Shown here: piece after piece, positions 1-11,770 of the stretch
Layout: every line of letters begins with the position of its first letter
How positions within the stretch are numbered: the stretch's first letter is position 1
Origin: Synchiropus splendidus
Lineage: Eukaryota; Chordata; Actinopteri; Syngnathiformes; Callionymidae
Direction of reading: 5' to 3'
DNA: 64,000 bases
Assembly: GCF_027744825.2 (NCBI RefSeq)
Contig: NC_071334.1
Coordinates: 68,732,937 to 68,796,936, forward strand
The notes under the pieces: model-generated
The model's database searches: none
Seen by the model: only the letters and a program-made list of their open reading frames with translations
Told to the model about the DNA's origin: nothing
Translations under genes and position numbers: made by a program

Positions 1-774
1 TCTTTGTGAGTGACTCGCTTCTACACCCGTCGTGTGCAGGTCTGACTGTGGCCTCGACACTTGTCTCCCTACACTCAAGCTGGGATGGCGGGGAAAACAC
101 TTGTATGCTCACATGCCGACTGAAGAGGGTTTGAGATCAGATGAAGTCGGCGAAAGAGCGATGCACTTAAATGGCATGTCATGTTTCAGTCATCACCATG
201 GCGACGCAGAGCTCGCCTTCATTCGTCTGCATTTTTAATGGATAGTGCAGGTTGGTCATATACAATGCTATGAACTGCCATTGAAAATGATTTTCTTTGA
301 TGCATTATCTCGCTTGAACAAGACAGTTATCACATTCATAAGAGGGAAAAGTGTGTTTGTATGAGTACATTACGAAAAAACAAGTTTGTACAAGATAACT
401 TTGATGTGTTTCACATTTTTTCCAGTACGATTGTGTCTTTCTTTCTCGTACAAACATGAAGATTATCGCGTTACAACAATATAGCGCATCAAAAAATAAT
501 GTGGCAGTAAAGAGCTTTGCCAAGTTGTTAAAACTATCTCCAACCGTGGCCCTTTCGTTTCTCCACCTTGTCACATCTAGAATTGGGTCCACATTTTTGC
601 AGCTGGGTTAAGATACTTTACAAAGAACCAAAAGCACAGTATCATCTTAGTTTAGTTTATCTGGAGGGGCCTGTTTGCTTAGCCCCTTGTTATTTATTAT
701 ATTTACTGAGGCACTAGCAGTGTCAGTCAGATTAAACAAAGATATCAAAGGGGTAGATGGTGGCCTTCTCTGCT

Positions 775-777
<3 letters not shown>

Positions 778-828
<51 letters not shown>
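778..828. repeat. (TA)n microsatellite
   Basis: About 25 uninterrupted TA units. It generates Tyr-Ile repeat frames on both strands that are not genes. Confidence 0.97.
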
Positions 829-829
<1 letters not shown>

Positions 830-1136
830 TCGGACCCGAGTCATATCACTGAAAGTCATTTCGATCCACTTTAAGAATGGAAAAAAGCCTTGTCTCCACG
901 TGACCCACATTCTCCTCTGAGAGGGTTTCTGAGAATCACACTGTGAGTCAATCCAACCATTCTGACACTAAACGTTTGCAACGTTTTTCTTGGAAATATG
1001 TGTGTGTGTGTGTACTCACTGCGCATGCTCTTTAATAGGGCATAACATTTGCATGTCTGTCGTAGGATGACAAGCAGAGGGCAGTATAACCATGTAAAAC
1101 ACTATGAGAACCTTCGCTTCAACTTCAGCCGCTACA

Positions 1137-1138
<2 letters not shown>

Positions 1139-1174
<36 letters not shown>

Positions 1175-1345
1175 TATTATTATGCTACATACTACCACTA
1201 CTACTACTAGGACTACTACTACTGCTGCTACAACAACAGCAACTTGAACTGCTACTAGTACGACTACTGCTGCTGCAGCTATTACTATTACTACAACGAC
1301 AACTGGTGCTACGAATAGTACTGCTCCAATTACTACTACTACTCT
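1139..1345. repeat. (AAT)n/(ATT)n microsatellite followed by degenerate (ACT)n
   Basis: A run of AAT units switches to ATT at about 1173, giving a self-complementary centre. It is followed by roughly 150 bp of decayed trinucleotide sequence dominated by ACT and its variants (CTG, AAC). The change of unit suggests an old, expanded and mutated trinucleotide tract. Confidence 0.9.
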
Positions 1346-1655
1346 GTCAAATCAATCCTCCGACTTCTACATCTAAATCAGCTACTTCATGATGAAATAA
1401 AACCTCTAATTGTACTACAACACAACAGTCAGTATCAGTACTTGAAATCTAAATACTTTTGAAGAAAATACTTCTATGAGTAGGAGTTTCAAAGAACTTC
1501 TCAAACCCACACCGGTAGCGCCACCACTAAGTACGACTTCCTCCATGTGGTCGACGTGAGGGGACATCAGCCACATGACGTGTCTGAAACACAGTCAGTC
1601 GTTGGGCTGCCTGGTCAAATGTCAGTTTGGAGCGGGTCAACTGAAGCGTCATGAA

Positions 1656-1674
1656 CAGAGAGAGAGAGAGAGAG
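1656..1674. repeat. (AG)n microsatellite
   Basis: A short uninterrupted AG run. Confidence 0.9.
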
Positions 1675-2369
1675 GGAATTTCTGCCAGCAAACAAAAGCC
1701 ACGCTGACAGCACCTTCATCCGTTTCTCTCCGGAAAAGTGGATTTGGGTGGCTTCTGCTCATGTTGCAAGAATGTGAGGCTCTCACCCTGTTATGACATA
1801 ATCCGGCCCTTTGATTCCCTGAATCAGAATTATGCAAGGATGAACTGAATCCGCCTGACACACACAGACACCACTTTTCTTCCACTGGCTGAAACATCAC
1901 TTGTTCTTGACCCTTTGGTTTTTTAGCTCAATAAGGAAAATGAGATGCACATTAGATGTTTTGGGTCTGTAGGAGGAAATCAGAGTGCCCAGGAGTCCCC
2001 ACAGAGAGGACCGGAAATCCAAGACCTCCCTGCTGTGAGGCTGCAGTGCACCTGTCTCGGCTGGAGGTGATACCTGACAGGAAGTTGATTTGCAAACTGG
2101 AATTGTCAATAACCACATAATTGTAAACACACAGATCAGAAAAGGTCATTCACTTTTCTCTCACGTGGAAATTGTCTTCTGCGACGCCATGCGTCACTTG
2201 CTGAAAATGCTTTGGTGTGGAAGTGAAATTGATTCCTCAGAGTAAAAGTTGTGTTTCCTTCCCGCTGGCATACACTCACTGGACGAAGCCTCTTGGTCCC
2301 GTCACTTGGGACCACTAAGATATGGACTACCTGATGACAAGTTGCCGGTTCGAGTCCCTAACTCATGAA

Positions 2370-2492
2370 GCTTCACAGAGTGTGCTAAGTTTCAGACCCC
2401 CCATATGGTGCTGTCTTCTCTATGATCGTTCCTCACACCATTTATAACCCAGGAGCGCCACCTAGTGACCTCTCAGGGCTCACAAAGTGTCA
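2370..2492 (+). mobile_element. Diverged copy of the palindromic MITE-like family
   Basis: The segment with CATTTATAACCCAGGAGCG, then a CCACCTAGTGACCTCTCAG-like stretch, matches the centre and right arm of the better preserved copy at 19366-19541, in the same orientation. The arms are strongly diverged, so the boundaries are approximate. Confidence 0.5.
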
Positions 2493-4032
2493 CCAACTTT
2501 CTGTCTTTTGTTGTCACACTTGACAACTTCCTGTTCATACTTCTTTCTTCAAAGTAAAAGCCTGTTTTTGAAAGAGTGTAAATCTCTATGTGCTTATCTC
2601 CAACAACAACAGGGGAGCACTGGTGCCAGAAGAAGAATGGAGGGGTGAAGGAATCACTCCAGGCTGGACTTGGTGCGGTGACCTACTCAGGTGAGCTGGA
2701 GATTGTGAAGATGGATCCTGAGAGCATATGGTTAACAAGAAAGATCCAAGGTTCTTGGACACCAAGGTTAGTGTCTACACCACTAGGTTCTGCTGGGTGT
2801 TGACACTGCGAGTCCAGAGGAAAGAATTCTGTCATGGAGGAACTCAAGAGTTCAGGGATCTTGTCAGATCTCCTGAGTCTTAAAGTGAGGAAATTCCCTC
2901 AACCACCATGCAAAACAAAGCACAAGATGGAAGCAGGAACAGCCTTTAATGGCAAGTAACGTGTTCTTCAGCCACCTAGTGGAGTTGAACGTCAGGAGTC
3001 TGGTTTTATTAAGGGTAGTGCATCGATAGTGATCGGAGTCTCCTCTCCTGATTCTGTCTTATGAATCCAAGAGGCAACACAATAAGAGGCTGTCCCCTCT
3101 GCTGGGAGCTGCAGAAGAGTTTCATCAACATGTCTGCAGTTTATCAGTGTCAGAGGCAGCAGATAGGAGACGCTCACGCGCTGCGGTCACGGCGTCGCAC
3201 CCTCGCAGACGCAGCATGCTCATTAGTCATCGTGAAGCTCAGATCCAGATCGGCCCGTCCTCTGACACGTGAGGAAATGAAATGTGCACAGAAGCTCCAT
3301 GAATACGGAAACAGTACGGAGATGTTAGGGGGAGAGGTAAACCGCTAAGGACAAGAGGGCCAAAACACTCCGGCCTGGGAATGCTTTGGTTACTCTTTAG
3401 GGACGGTTCATGAGGCTCCGGTTTCCTCTCACTGGCATCAAAACCATTGTGTGCGTTTATGCTAACGCACCACAAGGAAGTCTTGTGGACCTCTTAAGCC
3501 TCAATTTGAGGGTGAAATCTCCAAAATAACTGGGTCACTATGGGTCTAGGTTTAGGGTGAGAGACTGAGGAAAGGGTTGTGCAATGATCGAAATACAAGG
3601 ATAGAAACACAAACAGGTCTGTTAGTCTGCATACCCAGACCAGTACCTGCACTCTTCAGGCCTATGTAGTTTCAAACAACAAAGGAGCTGAGCTGAGATC
3701 AGCGCCCACGATAGGTCCACATCATGGTCAAGTACAACTGTCAAAAGACACATGCTAAGACGCTAGCTTGTCCCGCCACACGCAGGCTGTCGAACACCAT
3801 TACAACAGGAGCCACATCGTTAAACAAGGGGTGGGACTGGATTAAAAAATGATTTGTGATGAATTAATCTCAATTAATCGCAGTTAATGTTATAAGAATA
3901 TTTGCCACAAGAAGCCACATTGTTCAATTTGAATGAATTTGGTATATTACTGAATCAAATGATGGATCCATCCATACATTTAAACAACAAAATATTGTTT
4001 ATTTAGCATCAGTTTGACAACAGCACAATAAA

Positions 4033-4277
4033 TCACCATGGTGGCTACATTCAAGTTTTTATATCACCTTATTGAAAGTAAAGCTCTTTTAATGTCTTGA
4101 AAAAGAATTTCAATGTTAGAAGACTTTCAAGTCCATTCAGAGTGGTGGAAACTCTGGACATTGTGTAGTGAAAAACCTCCCTGAACCAAAGCAAACAGAT
4201 GCTTTTTTTTGCTTTGGTTCAGGGAGGATTCCTCCATGTTTGTTGTTGTTGTTCTCATCCTAGCTGCCACGTGTCTG
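4033..4277 (+). repeat. Dispersed repeat, copy A, with an internal 20-bp inverted repeat
   Basis: This segment is clearly similar over about 240 bp to 26561-26803, in the same orientation, from an ATGGTGGCTA stretch to GCTGCCACGTGTCT. It contains a perfect 20-bp inverted repeat: 4176-4195 pairs with 4208-4227, with a 12-nt loop. No coding frame spans it. Its class is unknown; a non-autonomous DNA element is one possibility. Confidence 0.8.
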
Positions 4278-5827
4278 CTGCATCAGTGGGATCAGTGGAG
4301 CAGGAACTCCTGCACTGACAAAGGTTCCCTGTTGTCTGGAGAGCAAACTGTTCCATTAATTGAAATTAAAACAATTAAACTTAAACTTTATAGAAGGGTC
4401 TGCATCTCACTCTCCTGTGCCAGGAAACGCACGCGTCCATTGAGATGCTCCATAGAGATTTTCATCCTGAACGAGAGTGTCTCTCAGAGGGCCGAGCACC
4501 TTCCCATGGCGGCAGCTGGACCATGATGGAGGAACGATGAGGTCACATGACGTCGATCCTTGTTTGATGCCGCAGCAGCTCCGGACCATTTACGTGACCT
4601 CCTGTCCTCCGCTCTCTAATACATGCAAATGAGTTTATGTATAGTGTAATTTATGATGTAAACACGGCTGGGAATAATGTCCAGTGCCTCTGGCTCTGCT
4701 TTATGGAAACATATTTCTGGAATCTCATTTGCAAAAGTGGATGGTAATTATGACCCTGGAGGCCAGCGTGACGGCCAGAGGTCATCAGTCTTGATGTCTC
4801 ATTCAATAGCTTCCTAATGGAGAGCCACTCTCTCCAGCTAGCCAGGGTCACACACAGCCATGTAAGATGTCCACCAGAGGGAGACTTGAACCAGAGACCT
4901 TCACTTGGCAGCTTGAATTTGATGTTAATGGCATTCAGACAGAGTTGTGGTGATATGAACTCGCCGAGTTCCTGCCGGAGCGTCAGACCCAGCTCCCAGG
5001 TGGGGGGTGGGAGAGGTGCCACGTTCCGGCGTGAAGAACCAGCGACAGTTCTGTAGCCGTCAAGTCTGTTAGCTGGGCTCTTTAGCGCCTCCAGCCCTCG
5101 CCACTGCGCGCTGCGCCAGGATCTGCTCAGCATCCTCCGAGCATCAGGGTTGCCGTGGCGACCCAAGGACAAACTCACACTCACAAAGAAGAAACACATT
5201 GGAGGTCGAGAGATTACACTTGCTGAGCTGGTCTGTACAACTTGAGGTCAACAGAGCCTGAGGTCAAACGCCTCTCTGGAGGCGATTTAATTATTCCCAC
5301 CTCGGCCTTTCACCTCCGCTGATGCAGCTCATACAAACAAGTGAGCAGCATACAGGGTCAGGACCAGAACCTTGTGCTCCCCTGCTGATCTTTTGCCGGT
5401 GTGGTCAGCAATAGCAGTTCCAAAGTCCAAACTGAAGATCCAAAATCAGAGGTGCTGCAACCTCCTTGCCGTCGCACGACAGACCATGTTGCTAGCAGCA
5501 TGTGGACCCCACGAGCTTCTTCATCTCCCATCATGCAGCAGCAAGTCATCATCCATGTTGAACATCACTGGAGTTTCTCCGCTTCTTCATCTCCAACATT
5601 CCTGGTACAACACTGTCTCTAGCCGACAGAACATCTGGCCTCCCTAACTCCAAACTTCTCCACAGTCTGAGCTACATTCACCAAAAGAACTTTGATGATG
5701 AAGGCGGTGAAGATGGTAATGGAGAATGTTGGCGTGTTATTCTGCTTCAGCAGGCTCTCCTCTAGAGACCACCTTTTTCCTAATGTTAGCGCCATCTACA
5801 GGCCAGATTCCATCCACTTGATCTTTG

Positions 5828-6075
5828 ACAGCTTATCCAAGGTCAGGACGTGGGGGCAGCAGCAGGTTCAGAGAAGCCTTGACTCATTTCTCCTCAGGAA
5901 CTTTCCCCAGCTCTTCTGCAAGAATACAGAGGTGTACGAAGGTCAACCAAGAGACTCTCCAGCGTCTTCTGGTTCTGCACCAGGGTCTCCTCCCTAAGTG
6001 ACCTCAACTGGCTTGTCTCATTGAGGATGGCCAGTGGTTCCTCACATCAACAGATTCAAGGAGGCATCTCAAAGG
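5828..6075 (+). repeat. Dispersed GGGGGCAGCAG-type repeat, copy 1
   Basis: It starts with a GCTTATCC-type motif, then GTGGGGGCAGCAG, and continues through GAGACTCTCCAGCG- and CTGGGTCT-like stretches. From memory this pattern is a common decayed retroposon-like repeat in fish genomes. Related copies lie near 23594, 46697, 52339, 54972 and 58259. Confidence 0.6.
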
Positions 6076-6140
6076 GTGGGATTAAAAATCACAAAGAACA
6101 TACTGCTCCTTGATCTGATGGAATATCTGGTTATTTAAAA

Positions 6141-6605
6141 ACACACACACATTTATATCTCTAGCCTCGTGGGGACCGCTCACTGCCATAACCCTTTCCC
6201 CAGTCTCTCAGCCTAAACCTAACCATCCAATCCAAAACGCGTGTCTAACTTAATTTGAGGTTTCAACACTCAAACTGACGCTTAACCTTGGATGGACCGG
6301 CAAAAGGTCCACATACACACACACGTTTGTCTTCCTGTCTCAGTGAGGACCATCATTGACATACATTAACATAACCCTATCCCCAGCCTCTCACCCTAAA
6401 CCTAACCATCTAAAACAAATGACTAAACTTAACCTTTACTCTGAACCAAACTAAAACCCAATGATAATAACCCAGCTATTCTGTAGTTTTAACCCTCAAA
6501 CTGAGGCTTGACAGAGTGAGGACCGGCCAAAATGTCCTGACTTTGAAAAAATGTCCTCACCCTGTCGATTAAACACTCATACAGGTCCTCACAAAGATAG
6601 AAGTA
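6141..6605 (+). repeat. Two tandem copies of a GAGGACC/CCCTAAACCTAACC-type dispersed repeat
   Basis: Each copy starts at a CA-rich run and a TTTGTCTTCCTGTCTC-like stretch. It continues through GAGGACC(A/G), CCTATCCCCAGCCTCTCACC and CCTAAACCTAACCATC, and ends with TGTCCTCAC- or GTCCACA-like sequence. The same family recurs at 10923-11110 and in a cluster at 45200-46165. It has no coding potential. Confidence 0.75.
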
Positions 6606-6610
6606 CAAGT

Positions 6611-6625
6611 GCACACACACACAAA

Positions 6626-6659
<34 letters not shown>

Positions 6660-6660
6660 T
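6611..6660. repeat. (CA)n then (AAT)n microsatellite
   Basis: A short CA run is followed by about eleven AAT units. Confidence 0.95.
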
Positions 6661-7023
6661 ACTGATGGATCAATAGCAATAGCTAAATCTTCAGTAAAGT
6701 ATGAGGGGGTCGTGGAAAAATTGATGAATTAAAACAGTCATGATTACATTAAAAAAAAAAAAAAGAAAAACAAACACAACAACGCCACAAAATGTTTGAC
6801 GCGCAATCGCCCCTTTAATATTCTGCGGAATGAAGCCATTAACCTTCTTGATCGATCCTGTGTTCTTTCCCACCGACACACGGTCATGAGTGGATGTAGA
6901 TCAGTGGCTCCGTGATCCGAACTCGACTCCAACTGGCTGGGATGGACGCGTCAACCGGCGGACGGGGGAGGGAGGGCGCGGGGGTCCGCGGCGGGGGCCC
7001 GCGTCAGGTGGTCATCACTGGGC

Positions 7024-7030
7024 TATAAAA
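7024..7030 (+). promoter_or_regulatory. TATA box of crhbp
   Basis: TATAAAA lies 35-41 bp upstream of the crhbp start codon at 7065, in a GC-rich stretch (6940-7020). This predicts transcription from about 7055 and a very short 5' leader. Confidence 0.8.
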
Positions 7031-7064
7031 GCAGCTCCAGTCACGGAACCCGCGCACATCAGAG

Positions 7065-10000
7065 ATGAGCATCATGGCGCGAACTTTCCGGGAGCAGCTC
7101 TGCGTCCTGCTGCTGAGTCTGAGCGTCCTGACGGGAGACGGCAGGTACATCGAGGTGAGGCGCTCCTCTCGCCCCTTCCCTCGCGCACTTTTACTGACCG
7201 TCCCGTGTTTCTGCAGAACAACGAGATCGCGCAGGATGAGTTGTTTTCACTTTTCAACCCAGAACTGAAGAGAGAAACGCCGGAGGAACTCATGTTCCGC
7301 CGCCCTCTACGTGAGTAGACGGTTGCGCAGGTTTTACGCATGGACGTGCCAAAGAGGCGCACCGTTTTACCCTCGCAAAACCGAATAATGACCAAGTATT
7401 AGAATTAAAATTACATTTAAATAGATTTTTAGGCTGATTTACCACTGACGAATCGATTCGTTAAACTGGAACTTTTCAATGATCTTATATGTATTAATTT
7501 GTATTTTCGCTTCAGATATATTCGATTGTTATAAAAATTGAGTTTAAAAATAGCGCATTGCATTGAAATGCAGTATTGGTGCGAAATTACGTTCTTCTTC
7601 TTGGCAAGCTATAATGGATATTGATGACAACCGAGTTTAAGTCGGCATAAAAGACGGCGACTTATAGTCGATAAAACGCTCTTCTCGTCATAATCTCTTT
7701 CTGTTTTCAGGTGATATGATAGACGCAAACACTATCTACAGAAAAGTATAGTTTCAAGAGGATCGTTGATCTGTAAATGTATGTATGTGGACGTTTTAGA
7801 GGGGGGATAATTTTTTAATAGTCTGGCTTTTCTTGCCCTTGAGCAAGGCTTTCATTTCTAATCACTTGTTGTCGACAGTGCCGTACACTTAGAGCAGTAA
7901 GAAATGCACTGTTGAAAGCCTCGAATGAACAGAGAGGCTTGTTCTGATTGTGATGCTGCGGTGGGTCACTCAGGTTGTCTGGACATGGTGGCAGTGGAGG
8001 GTCACTTCACCTTCACGGCCGACCGCCCTCAGCTGAGCTGCGCCGCCTTCTTCATGTCAGAGCCCAACCAAGTCATCAGCGTGGACTTGGATCAAGTGGA
8101 CGTGGACTGTGCCGGAGGAGACTTCATCACGGTGGGTCACCATCATCAACACCATCGTGTTGTTGAGGCATGAGCGCCACTGGCTGCTGGGAAAAATCCT
8201 CTTTGGCATAAGGCAATTGAAAATAACCAGCTTACGTCAGGTGACCAGATCTCCAAGCTTCACACCTGCTTAGCTCAGTAAATCGCCTTCTGCCTTCCCA
8301 CGGTCGTTTCCTGCCAGGGCTTTAGGTTTGCCAGCGTGACGTCCGACTGCACATGAAAAAGTCTGTCCAAAGAGGGCTGTGATGTCATCGTTCAGGATGC
8401 ACCACGTCCACTCTACGTTCAGGCGAGATTTTGTTGGAGAGCCCTTCCTGCTCCTCTGGTCCTCCTGTGGGCACTCTGGTCTCCTCCCGCAGGTAGTCCG
8501 TGGTTAGTTTAAGTGAGTGCTTCCTGAGCCCTGAGACCTTTTTCTTTTTGTGCAGAGGTGGAAGAAAGTGAATGTATAAATGTACGATTTTTTTAAAGCA
8601 TTTTGTGAGCACGGTTCTAAAAAGTGCTTTACAAAAAAAGCTTTACTATTAGATATAAAAAGAAGCAGACATTTTAATTCCTCAAATAAACTCTTCAGAA
8701 ATCCTTCTCATATACATATATATATATATATATATATCACATATGTTGTTTTCATCTTTAGTTTTTCTTTGTCTTGTTTTTGACTGTTAACATTTGTTTT
8801 CTCACCATCTGCATATTTGTTTGTTTTCAGTCTTTTAATTTCTTTTAATTTAACTGTGTTTTTTTTCCCCTTTAAGGTCCGGCTTACTTTTTTATCCTGT
8901 TTTCATAGCCGTCAATTTATTGTTCCTAATGGTTAGTTATGTCGTCTCTCCACCGCATTATGTTGATTACTCTTTCTGATTCTGTTTCATCTGGAATGAA
9001 ACAACTTAAACCACAAAAGAGCATTTTTTGAAACGTATTTTGACAAAAAAATGCATTTTTTTAAGTTTCCTTGTAACACCACTTGTGACGCTTTAATAAC
9101 CTTTTTTGTCTATTAATTAACGAATTATTCAGTTTCTATTTTCATGAGAGTTTATGAGACGCATCAATACCAGAGAGGCAGATTTACAGAAGTCTTGCCT
9201 CTAAAGTGCTTACCTGCGTGTGCGCTGAGGACAGTGGGGCGGAGCCGTTTGTGGTGTCTCATGGTTGGAAGCCTGGAGAGCTTGTGAGTTGTTTGGGACA
9301 GGAAGTCAGTCGACTGCTGCAGAAGAGACACCTGAAGGTTGCACAACCCACCAACGAAAAGAAGTGAATCAAAAACTGAGCAGCAGCTCCTCTGTGGCTC
9401 CAGAGCCACCCAGAGTTCCCTCAGTTCTGGTCCTGCCCTCGTCTCCATTCACTGTTGCACTGTCTCGCCACGCCGTTTCAGCGAATTTTCTCTTCTCCTC
9501 GCTGCAGGTTTTCGACGGCTGGGTGATGAAAGGGGAGAAGTTCCCCAGCTCCCAGGACCACCCGCTGCCCATGTACGAGCGCTATGTGGACTACTGCGAC
9601 TCCCAGAGGACCAGTGTCAGGGCGTCTCAGAACGTGGCCATGATCTTCTTCCGGGTGCACAACGCCGGCAGTAGCTTCACAGTGACCGTCAGGAAAATCC
9701 TCAACCCCTTCCGTAAGTGGATGCACGAGTCGGGAGTCAGGTCCCGGACAGATGTGAACCTCCAGATCTGATCACGAGTGATGGGATCTAGATCGTTTTT
9801 GAAAGACCAGGATGAAGCCTTAGATATAAGAACCAGAATCTCTCTGTGGATTGGAGCTCAGTCATCAGAGACTCAGAGTAGAGCCAGAAGTACGAGGAGG
9901 AGGAGACCGCAGGTAGCACTAAAAATAATACACCCTGTTTTTATCTGTATCTTAAAAGAAATATTTAGAAAACTACATTTACGAAAAGGAGAACCAGATG

Positions 10001-11550
10001 AAGTACCATGAAAAAAAGCAGTAGTATCACAGTAGTATCAATCAATGAAGTAAAAGAAACAGTGGCAGTGGATGAGGAAGAAGTAATTACAGTGGTAGAA
10101 ATCGAAGAAGTAAAGAAGAAGTAATAGTACTTAGTATCAGAATCAAAGTAGTGGCTGCTGGTGAGGAAGGTAGTTGTAGTAATAGTACTTACTAGGAGTA
10201 GCAGTAGGAGGAGAATCAATGAACTACTAGAGGGACTGCAAGTGTGCAATAGTACTAAAAAAGAAACAGAAGACAAAGAAGTAGTAGAAGTGGAAGCAGT
10301 AGTACGATAAATAATATTACTGCATGGAGTAGCAGCATGTTTCCGTGTGTGTGTGCGTGTGATGTATAAGAGTAAGTGACATTAACTTTTGTGCAAGTTG
10401 AAGTTGAAAATCAGTGACTTTCATACAGTACAGTAGTACTTACACAAGTAGTATAAATCATTGCCCTCATTGGAGTACAAACAGAGGTCATCCTGTCAAC
10501 AAGAGCCGTACTAACATTAACAGAAAGTCAACGCCGCAGTCATATTACTGACAACTCCAGTACTTGCCAGGAGAACACGGATCCACGACCTTTGGTTTGT
10601 TCCGCAGCCTGCAATGTCCTGTCTCAGTCGCCAGAGGGCAGCTACACGATGGTGATTCCTCAGCAGCACAGGAACTGCAGCTTCTCCATCATCTACCCGG
10701 TGGAGCTGGACATCTCCGAGTTCAGCCTGGGACACCGCACTGGCTTCCCAAAGGTGGGTACAAACACACAAGCGTGTGGACTCACACAGACGACGATCAG
10801 ATGAGGACAGACGAGAAGGACTGAAGGAGAGTTGGACACCTAAAACCAGCACACTCCTCACACAGTTGCTACACACTTCTGCTGTCCCACGCCACAGCAA
10901 ACACAGAGCAGGAGCACACATCCAAATGCACGCAGGTTTGTATCTCTGTCCTTGTGGGGACCTCCCATTGCCATAACCCTTTCCCCAGCCTCTCCCCCTT
11001 AACCTGCAAAACCAAAACACACGGCCAGCCAAACTATAGTGACACTGTTATTTTGAAGTTTTAACCCTCAAATTGGTGTGTTTCCAAGAATTGGTCCCCA
11101 CAAGTACAGTAATTCAGACTACACAGGCAGACACACTAGAGCAGCTGTGCACCGAGCAACACAGACCTGAAGTCTTGCACCTCCAAGGTTCTGACAGGTC
11201 TGGTCTCCACAGAGGTCCATGCCCGGGTGTGCCGAGTCCGGAGACTACGTGCAGCTCCTGGGAGGGAACGTCATCGACTCGTCCAAGCTGCTGCCCATCA
11301 CCGACATCTGCGTCTCCTTCACCGGGCCCAGTAAGTGCAGAGGTCCAGAACCCCGGCGGCTCCCGCCTGAAGCTAATGGCTGTGTCCCCCTGCAGCGCAC
11401 ATGAAGGTGGGCTGCGACAACACGGTGGTCCGGATGGTCTCCAGTGGCCGCTTCGTCAACCGTGTGTCCTTCAGCTACCGCCTCCTCAACAGCCAGGAGC
11501 TGCAGACGCTCAAGCTCAACAACGTGGAAGACTTCTGCTTCAACAACTAG
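7065..11550 (+). CDS. crhbp: Corticotropin-releasing factor-binding protein (seven exons)
   Basis: This is a secreted glycoprotein that binds CRF and urocortin-type peptides and limits their action on CRF receptors. Exons are 7065-7154, 7217-7310, 7974-8131, 9508-9712, 10608-10753, 11213-11330 and 11396-11550. All have GT-AG borders, and phases 0,1,0,1,0,1 join without a break to give 321 aa (human protein 322). A signal peptide covers about residues 1-26 (VLLLSLSVLTG core). Family hallmarks include FTFTADRPQLSCAAFF, the VFDGW and EKFPSSQDHPLP stretch, SQNVAMIFFRVH, the glycosylation sequon in HRNCSFSIIYPV and MKVGCDNTVVRMVSSG near the C-terminus. The first ATG (7065) is followed by an in-frame ATG at 7074; either could be used. 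A TATA box at 7024 and AATAAA at 11765 fit this model. Recognition is firm; exon ends were found by eye. Confidence 0.96.
8710..8737. repeat. (TA)n microsatellite in crhbp intron 3
   Basis: A short TA run. Confidence 0.9.
9880..10315. repeat. Degenerate AGT/GAA-rich trinucleotide tract in crhbp intron 4
   Basis: About 430 bp dominated by AGTAGTATC-, GAAGTA- and GTGGCAGTGG-like units, read as a decayed trinucleotide array. It makes Ser/Thr/Val-rich spurious frames on the minus strand. Confidence 0.65.
10923..11110 (+). repeat. GAGGACC-type dispersed repeat in crhbp intron 5
   Basis: It contains TTTGTATCTCTGTCCTTGTG, GGGACCTCCCATTGCCATA and CCCTTTCCCCAGCCTCT, and closes with TTGGTCCCCACAAG. 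It is the same family as 6141-6605 and 45200-46165. Confidence 0.75.
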
Positions 11551-11764
11551 GCCTCCGTCAGAGTGAAGCCAGCTCACCGCATCAGCAGTATTTATTTTGT
11601 ATTATTTACTTTCAACGGCATTTATTTGTCTTTGGGCCAAACTTGAGTCGGTGCTAAACAACTTTATGGGTCGATGATGTCATTTCCTGCAACATGATGA
11701 TGTCACACGGTGAAGAGACTGGTGCGTGTAATGTCTGAATTTACATTTGTACAAAGGTTTTTGT

Positions 11765-11770
11765 AATAAA
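11765..11770 (+). terminator. Poly(A) signal of crhbp
   Basis: AATAAA lies 215 bp after the crhbp stop codon and is the first canonical signal downstream on that strand. Confidence 0.8.

Larger units (their letters stand above)
1..7020. other. Intergenic stretch upstream of crhbp, no gene seen
   Basis: No exon chain with splice sites and a recognisable product could be assembled here. The longest open frame (4651-5199, minus) resembles no family I know. The stretch holds microsatellites near 778, 1140, 1656 and 6611, a dispersed repeat at 4033-4277 with a second copy at 26561, a MITE-like copy near 2370-2492, a GGGGGCAGCAG-type repeat at 5828-6075 and two copies of a GAGGACC-type repeat at 6141-6605. 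A sequence at 3840-3900 rich in ATTAATC motifs resembles hAT transposon ends, but that is only an impression. Confidence 0.6.

Noticed and set aside
2330..2360. GGTTCGAGTCC, like a tRNA or SINE B box; also GGTTCAATCCC near 19090
   Set aside because: No A box at the right spacing and no cloverleaf could be drawn, so neither a tRNA nor a tRNA-derived SINE is supported.
4651..5199. 182-codon open frame on the minus strand
   Set aside because: No recognisable motif, signal or splice context, and surrounded by repeats.
11073..11657. 194-codon frame across crhbp exons 6 and 7
   Set aside because: It reads through the intron in the wrong frame; the spliced frame matches CRF-BP.
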